Shown here in pieces: positions 60,813 to 64,000 of a stretch of DNA of 64,000 nt. Position 1 is the first letter of the stretch. Each line of letters starts with the position of its first letter. The DNA lies in the NCBI GenBank assembly GCA_016742275.1, contig JACVCD010000019.1, positions 40,438 through 104,437 on the forward strand, written 5' to 3'. The position numbers were made by a program, and so were the translations under genes. This stretch comes from Gemmatimonadaceae bacterium (GTDB lineage Bacteria; Gemmatimonadota; Gemmatimonadetes; Gemmatimonadales; Gemmatimonadaceae). The notes under the pieces are model-generated. The model had not been told where the DNA came from, searched no databases, and saw only the letters and a program-made list of their open reading frames with translations.

Positions 60813-62699
60813 ATGAATATCTCCTGGATCGACTGGGTCATCGTCGCCGTATCCATTCTGGTCTGCTTCGTTCCGGCGCTGTTCCTGGCCAAACGATCCG
60901 GGTCCAGCACCTCGGAGTTTTTCGCGTCGGGACGCTCGGTGCCGTGGTGGCTGGCCGGTCTGTCCATGGTGGCGACGACGTTTTCGTCGGATACGCCCAA
61001 TTGGGTGACCGAGCAGGTGCGGCGCTATGGCGTGGCCGGCAACTGGCAGTGGTGGGCGTTTGTGCTGACCGGCATTGCCACGGTGTTCTTCTTTGCCCGC
61101 ATGTGGCGGCGTTCGGGCGTGCTCACCGATCTCGAGTTCTATGAACTCCGGTACTCGGGACGCGAAGCCAGTGTGGTGCGCGGATTCCGCGCCGTGTATC
61201 TCGGTCTCTTTTTCAATTGCTTCATCATGGGCATGGTGACGCTTGCCGCGTGCAAGATCGCCAACATCCTGTTCGGTCTCCCGGCGTGGCAGACCATCAT
61301 CATCACGGGTCTGCTCAATGTGGTGTTCGCCGCACACTCCGGTCTGTGGGGCGTGCTGGTCATCGACATGATTCAGTTCTTCATCAAGATGACGGCGGTG
61401 TTTGCGGCAGCCTGGTTCTCACTGGTGGAAGTGGCGCGTCGTCTCACGGGGCAGTCGAGCGCGTGGGTGGGCCTCAAGGAACTGGTGTCGCGTTTGTCGT
61501 CGCAGCAGGTGGTGCAGGGGGCTGGCGACGCGCAGCCGGTCATGTCGCTGGCCGATGGATCGGGTCAGCCCATTCTTGATATCATGCCCAACTTCGGTCT
61601 GTCCGATTTGGCACTCATGATTTTCATCCTGCCCATCGCGATTTCCTGGTGGGCCAATTGGTATCCGGGCGCGGAGCCGGGCGGTGGTTCGTATATCGCG
61701 CAGCGCATGCTCGCGTCCAAGTCGGAAAAGGATTCGCTGGGCGGCACGCTGTTCTTCAACATCGCGCATTACGTGCTGCGCCCGTGGCCGTGGATCATCA
61801 CCGCGCTGTGCTCGATCATCGTCTATCCCGACCTCGCCTCCATTCAGGCGGCGTTCCCGCAGGCCGACGCCACACTCATTGGACATGACTCGGCCTTCCC
61901 GGCCATGCTCAAGTTCCTGCCGGTCGGCTTTGTAGGGCTGATGATTGGTGGTCTAATCGCGGCCAATTCCTCGACGATTCTCACGCACCTCAATTGGGGT
62001 TCGTCGTATCTGGTGCATGACTTCTATCGCCGCTTCATCCGTACCGATGCGACAGAAGCCCACTACGTGAATGCAGGGCGCGTGTCGACCGTGCTGCTGT
62101 ACGTCGTCGCCGCGCTGCTCAGTCTCACCATGAGTTCCGCGCAGCAGGCGTTCCAGGTGCTGCTGTCCATCGGCGCCGGCACGGGTCTCTTGTACATCGC
62201 ACGCTGGTTCTGGTGGCGCGTGTCGGCGTGGTGCGAAATCGTGGCGATGGTGGTGTCGCTGCTCACGTCGCTCCTCGTGCCGAAGTTCATGCCCGATGCC
62301 GGCTTTGCCGTGACGACCATCGTGCAGGTGGGTATCACCACGGTTGCGTGGTTGATCACGGCATTCGTTGGACCGGCGACGGATCCGGCTACGCTCGTAG
62401 CATTCGTGCAGAAAGTGAAGCCATCGGGGCCGGGTTGGTCTGCGCAGCGTGCGGCGGCTGGTGTGACCGACACGGAAGTGGCACGCGTGAATCGTGTGGG
62501 CCTCGCGTTTGCGGGATGGGTGTCGGGTTGTGTGGTGATCTGGAGCTCGCTCTTCGCGATTGGCAGCTTCCTCTACGCGCCGGGTGATGCGTCGCGGTGG
62601 AGTGATGCGTGGCTGCTGACGGGAGTGTTTGTGGTCAGTGGATTGGTTTTGCTGACGGTGACGCGGAAGTTGTGGGCGGAGTCGTCGGGAACTGCGTAA
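60813..62699 (+). CDS. Sodium:solute symporter (SSS family)
   Basis: 628 residues, about 14 transmembrane helices. SSS signatures: FFASGRSVPWWLAGLSMVAT with FSSDTPNWV in the first helices (Na+ site), FYELRYSGREASVVRGFRAV, and a conserved PVGFVGLMIGGLIAANSSTILTHLNWGSSYLVHDFYRRF, given in parts: GLIAANSSTILTHLNW and SSYLVHDFYRRF. Cotransports Na+ with a sugar, amino acid or organic acid. The final Ala-TAA codons lie in the first GCGTAA of the downstream repeat element: the repeat supplies the stop codon. Confidence 0.93.
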   Translation: MNISWIDWVIVAVSILVCFVPALFLAKRSGSSTSEFFASGRSVPWWLAGLSMVATTFSSDTPNWVTEQVRRYGVAGNWQWWAFVLTGIATVFFFARMWRRSGVLTDLEFYELRYSGREASVVRGFRAVYLGLFFNCFIMGMVTLAACKIANILFGLPAWQTIIITGLLNVVFAAHSGLWGVLVIDMIQFFIKMTAVFAAAWFSLVEVARRLTGQSSAWVGLKELVSRLSSQQVVQGAGDAQPVMSLADGSGQPILDIMPNFGLSDLALMIFILPIAISWWANWYPGAEPGGGSYIAQRMLASKSEKDSLGGTLFFNIAHYVLRPWPWIITALCSIIVYPDLASIQAAFPQADATLIGHDSAFPAMLKFLPVGFVGLMIGGLIAANSSTILTHLNWGSSYLVHDFYRRFIRTDATEAHYVNAGRVSTVLLYVVAALLSLTMSSAQQAFQVLLSIGAGTGLLYIARWFWWRVSAWCEIVAMVVSLLTSLLVPKFMPDAGFAVTTIVQVGITTVAWLITAFVGPATDPATLVAFVQKVKPSGPGWSAQRAAAGVTDTEVARVNRVGLAFAGWVSGCVVIWSSLFAIGSFLYAPGDASRWSDAWLLTGVFVVSGLVLLTVTRKLWAESSGTA

Positions 62700-62840
62700 A
62701 GGAACGGCGGGCGTAATGTGGAACGGCGTAAAGCAACAGCAAACGACCGATACGGCGTAAAGGGTAAGGTTGGGACGGCGTAAAGGGACTGCGGGCGACC
62801 GTTACTTCGTAAGCGGAAAGGCGTAAGGGGGACTCCGTAA
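62690..62840 (+). repeat. Left arm of the inverted GCGTAA element
   Basis: GCGTAA (or one-base variants) at 62694, 62711, 62726, 62755, 62778, 62807, 62821 and 62835; spacings 17, 15, 29, 23, 29, 14, 14. The first 97 bp (62690-62786) match the reverse complement of 63360-63456 at about 88 positions by hand alignment, with no gaps. GACCGATACGGCGTAAAGG at 62746-62764 is shared with other copies. Confidence 0.8.
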
Positions 62841-62851
62841 AGAGGGCTCGG

Positions 62852-63235
62852 CTATCCCCCGCCATTCTGCTCACGCGCGATTTGCTCGTCGACGCGTCGG
62901 ATGAGATGCCAGAGCATCTTGGACACCACCAGACGCTTGCCCTCACAGTGCGCGCGCTCCACCGGTGAGATGGTGCCGGCAGCGCGCGCGATGCGGAGGC
63001 AGACACCAACCTCCTCGGCTGATCCCATCGCCGCGCGCAGCTGATGCGCGAATTGCTTGCGCGTGCCGCGCCTCGCGCCTTCTGCAATGTTTGACGGAAT
63101 AGAGTCCACTGCGCGCAGCACTTGATCGCGCCATCCGGGCATCGCGGCGTCTGACACTTTGCGCGCCAACGCATGCACCGCTTTGACGAGCGCATACGCC
63201 TCATCAAGCACCCGAAGATTCCGCGTGTCGTTCAT
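62852..63235 (-). CDS. Four-helix-bundle protein (23S rRNA intervening-sequence family)
   Basis: 127 residues of the S23/IVS four-helix-bundle family, related in fold to the Avd accessory protein of diversity-generating retroelements. Hallmarks: an N-terminal LRVLDEAYALVKAVHALARK helix, the signature DSIPSNIAEGARRG, FAHQLRAAMGSAEEVGVCL and a C-terminal KMLWHLIRRVDEQI helix. Family members were first found within intervening sequences of 23S rRNA genes and are basic, nucleic-acid-binding in Avd. Here the gene stands alone inside inverted GCGTAA arms. Function unknown. Confidence 0.92.
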   Translation of the reverse strand: MNDTRNLRVLDEAYALVKAVHALARKVSDAAMPGWRDQVLRAVDSIPSNIAEGARRGTRKQFAHQLRAAMGSAEEVGVCLRIARAAGTISPVERAHCEGKRLVVSKMLWHLIRRVDEQIAREQNGGG

Positions 63236-63310
63236 ACGCGACGATATCGCATTCTTCGGGGCGGGCGTTAACCGGAACTACGCCCACCCCATCATTCCGC
63301 CGCACCCTCT

Positions 63311-63456
63311 TTACGCCGTTCCAACCTTACCCTTTGCGCCGTATCGGTCGTTTACAGGTCCTTTACGCTGTTCCAACCTTACCCTTTACGCCGTATCGGT
63401 CGCTCGCAGTTGCTTTACGCTGTTCCACCTTACGCCCGCCGTCTCTTTACGCAGTT
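63311..63456 (-). repeat. Right arm of the inverted GCGTAA element
   Basis: TTACGC at 63447, 63430, 63415, 63386 and 63363, TTGCGC at 63334, and TTACGC at 63311: spacings 17, 15, 29, 23, 29, 23 reading inwards, the same series as the left arm. The 29+23 bp block is present twice in tandem (52-bp unit, about 63311-63414), with CGTATCGGTCG in each copy. The outer edge is 10 bp from the stop codon (63466) of the next gene. Confidence 0.8.
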
Positions 63457-63465
63457 CAAAAAAGA

Positions 63466-64000
63466 CTACGGCTTCTTGCGAGCTCCCCCCGCCAGCGACC
63501 GGTAGTACTCCTCGACAAGAGCCCGGTACTCCGCAGGCACTTGCGCACTCGCCCCCACCGCCGGCCGTCCATCGGCACCAACACCGACCGAACGGAATAG
63601 CGCAAACTCGAAGTCCTTGAGGCGTTCGAGCATCTGCGACTGCAGCGTTTCGAGACCGAGGGGATCGTTGAACGTGCGCGAGTTCTCCATCTGGCGCATG
63701 GCCGCAATCGCGCGATCGAGATCGCGTGTGTCGACACCCTGCGCCGCGGCTTCACGGCGCACCGCTTCGGCGTTTTCGCGACGCATGCGGAATTCACGCG
63801 CGAACTGCTCCGGCGTGCCCGCCTGCTGTCCGTTCACATTCACAGGGCCCGTCGGACCAATGGATGAGCCGAGACGCCCGGTGGGCGTGGCGCCATAGCG
63901 CGCAGCACCAGAGGCACCACCACCCGCCTGGTTGCCCACCTGGTTTCCGCCCTGCTGACCCTGGCCTTGCCCCTGCTGCCCCTGCTGCCCCTGCTGCCCC
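63466..64000 (-). CDS. Gln/Gly-repeat protein, C-terminal part (cut by window edge)
   Basis: Only the last ~178 codons are inside the window; the reading frame is open to base 64000. The visible N-terminal side is a Gly/Gln tract (GQQ units encoded by a 9-bp tandem repeat) and Gly/Asn-rich sequence, then a soluble helical domain: TPEQFAREFRMRRENAEAVRREAAAQG, split here as FAREFRMRRENAEAVRRE, then LDRAIAAMRQMENSRTFND, LQSQMLERLKDFEFALFRSV and VPAEYRALVEEYYRSLAGG. This ending occurs in large secreted or DUF4175-type gemmatimonad and Bacteroidetes proteins; assignment is tentative. TAG stop at 63466. Confidence 0.7.
   Translation of the reverse strand, partial: GQQGQQGQQGQGQGQQGGNQVGNQAGGGASGAARYGATPTGRLGSSIGPTGPVNVNGQQAGTPEQFAREFRMRRENAEAVRREAAAQGVDTRDLDRAIAAMRQMENSRTFNDPLGLETLQSQMLERLKDFEFALFRSVGVGADGRPAVGASAQVPAEYRALVEEYYRSLAGGARKKP
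63969..64000 (+). repeat. 9-bp tandem repeat at the window edge
   Basis: Unit CTGCCCCTG (coding for Gly-Gln-Gln on the minus strand) is repeated about three and a half times up to the last base and probably continues outside the window. It codes for the Gln/Gly tract of the truncated gene and is a likely site of length variation by slippage. Confidence 0.7.

Larger units (their letters stand above)
62690..63456. mobile_element. Inverted-repeat element carrying a four-helix-bundle gene
   Basis: About 767 bp flanked by the convergent ends of the symporter gene and the Gln/Gly protein gene. Two inverted arms of about 150 bp built from GCGTAA units with identical spacing enclose one gene for a 23S-IVS-type four-helix-bundle protein. 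No transposase, recombinase or reverse transcriptase is inside. Calling it mobile is inference from the inverted arms, the tight fit between stop codons, and the gene-less relative at 47815-48059. Confidence 0.5.

Noticed and set aside
62852..63235. Four-helix-bundle gene as part of a diversity-generating retroelement
   Set aside because: No reverse transcriptase, template repeat/variable repeat pair or C-type lectin target is found in the window; only the Avd-like fold is shared.

Overview
The window is GC-rich bacterial chromosome with dense, mostly short operons and no rRNA, tRNA, CRISPR array or prophage that I can see. The gene content points to a Gemmatimonas-like member of the Gemmatimonadota: secreted penicillin-acylase-type hydrolase, M28 and M20 peptidases, a BNR/sortilin-like propeller protein, a SusC-style TonB receptor with lipoproteins, many two-component systems, and Gly/Gln-rich secreted proteins. 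That assignment is inference from gene families, not from a marker gene.

Layout. 0-4 kb: truncated haemoglobin, rsmD, penicillin acylase family protein, type II pantothenate kinase. 4-9.5 kb (minus strand): a tight operon of TonB-dependent receptor, small lipoprotein and DUF4249 lipoprotein, preceded by a VirJ/AcvB-type hydrolase. This hydrolase is divergent from a full-length mprF (9.6-12.3 kb), so a lysyl-phosphatidylglycerol synthase/flippase and its likely hydrolase share one intergenic region. 12.8-18 kb: OmpR/HAMP two-component pair, SnoaL/NTF2-like protein, hybrid histidine kinase. 18-31 kb: M28 peptidase, histone-deacetylase-like amidohydrolase, soluble aldose dehydrogenase, DinB protein, GMC oxidoreductase with its gluconate-2-dehydrogenase subunit 3, RidA lipoprotein, bestrophin-like channel, PilT, DUF4184 protein, aminotransferase. 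31-43 kb: PD40 lipoprotein, an apparent operon of ECF42-type sigma factor, LytS-type kinase and LytTR regulator, a divergent YCII protein, alkaline-phosphatase-superfamily enzyme, DUF4956 plus CotH-like pair, KdpDE-like pair, zinc alcohol dehydrogenase. 43-64 kb: BNR propeller protein, two unknown proteins, ChaN-like lipoprotein, M20 amidohydrolase, MerR/TipAS regulator with DUF969/DUF979 permease, CPA2 antiporter, PhoD, ICMT-like methyltransferase, parallel beta-helix protein, a PYP-like PAS protein, Na+/solute symporter, four-helix-bundle (23S-IVS type) protein, and a Gln/Gly-repeat protein cut by the window edge.

The most unusual signal is a family of intergenic elements built from the hexamer GCGTAA (or TTACGC on the other strand) repeated with fixed spacings (17, 15, 29, 23, 29 bp, or runs of about 14 bp). 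Two copies have inverted arms. One is about 245 bp with no gene (47815-48059). The other is about 770 bp and encloses the four-helix-bundle gene between arms that match at about 88 of 97 positions (62690-63456). Degenerate single-arm copies lie at about 23.2, 26.3, 27.3 and 47.2 kb. The outer ends sit on or just beside the stop codons of neighbouring genes. This looks like an inverted-repeat element with a possible gene-less derivative, and I cannot match it to a described family.

A second curiosity is a photoactive-yellow-protein homologue at 60.0-60.5 kb that keeps Glu46 but has Ser in place of the chromophore-binding Cys69.
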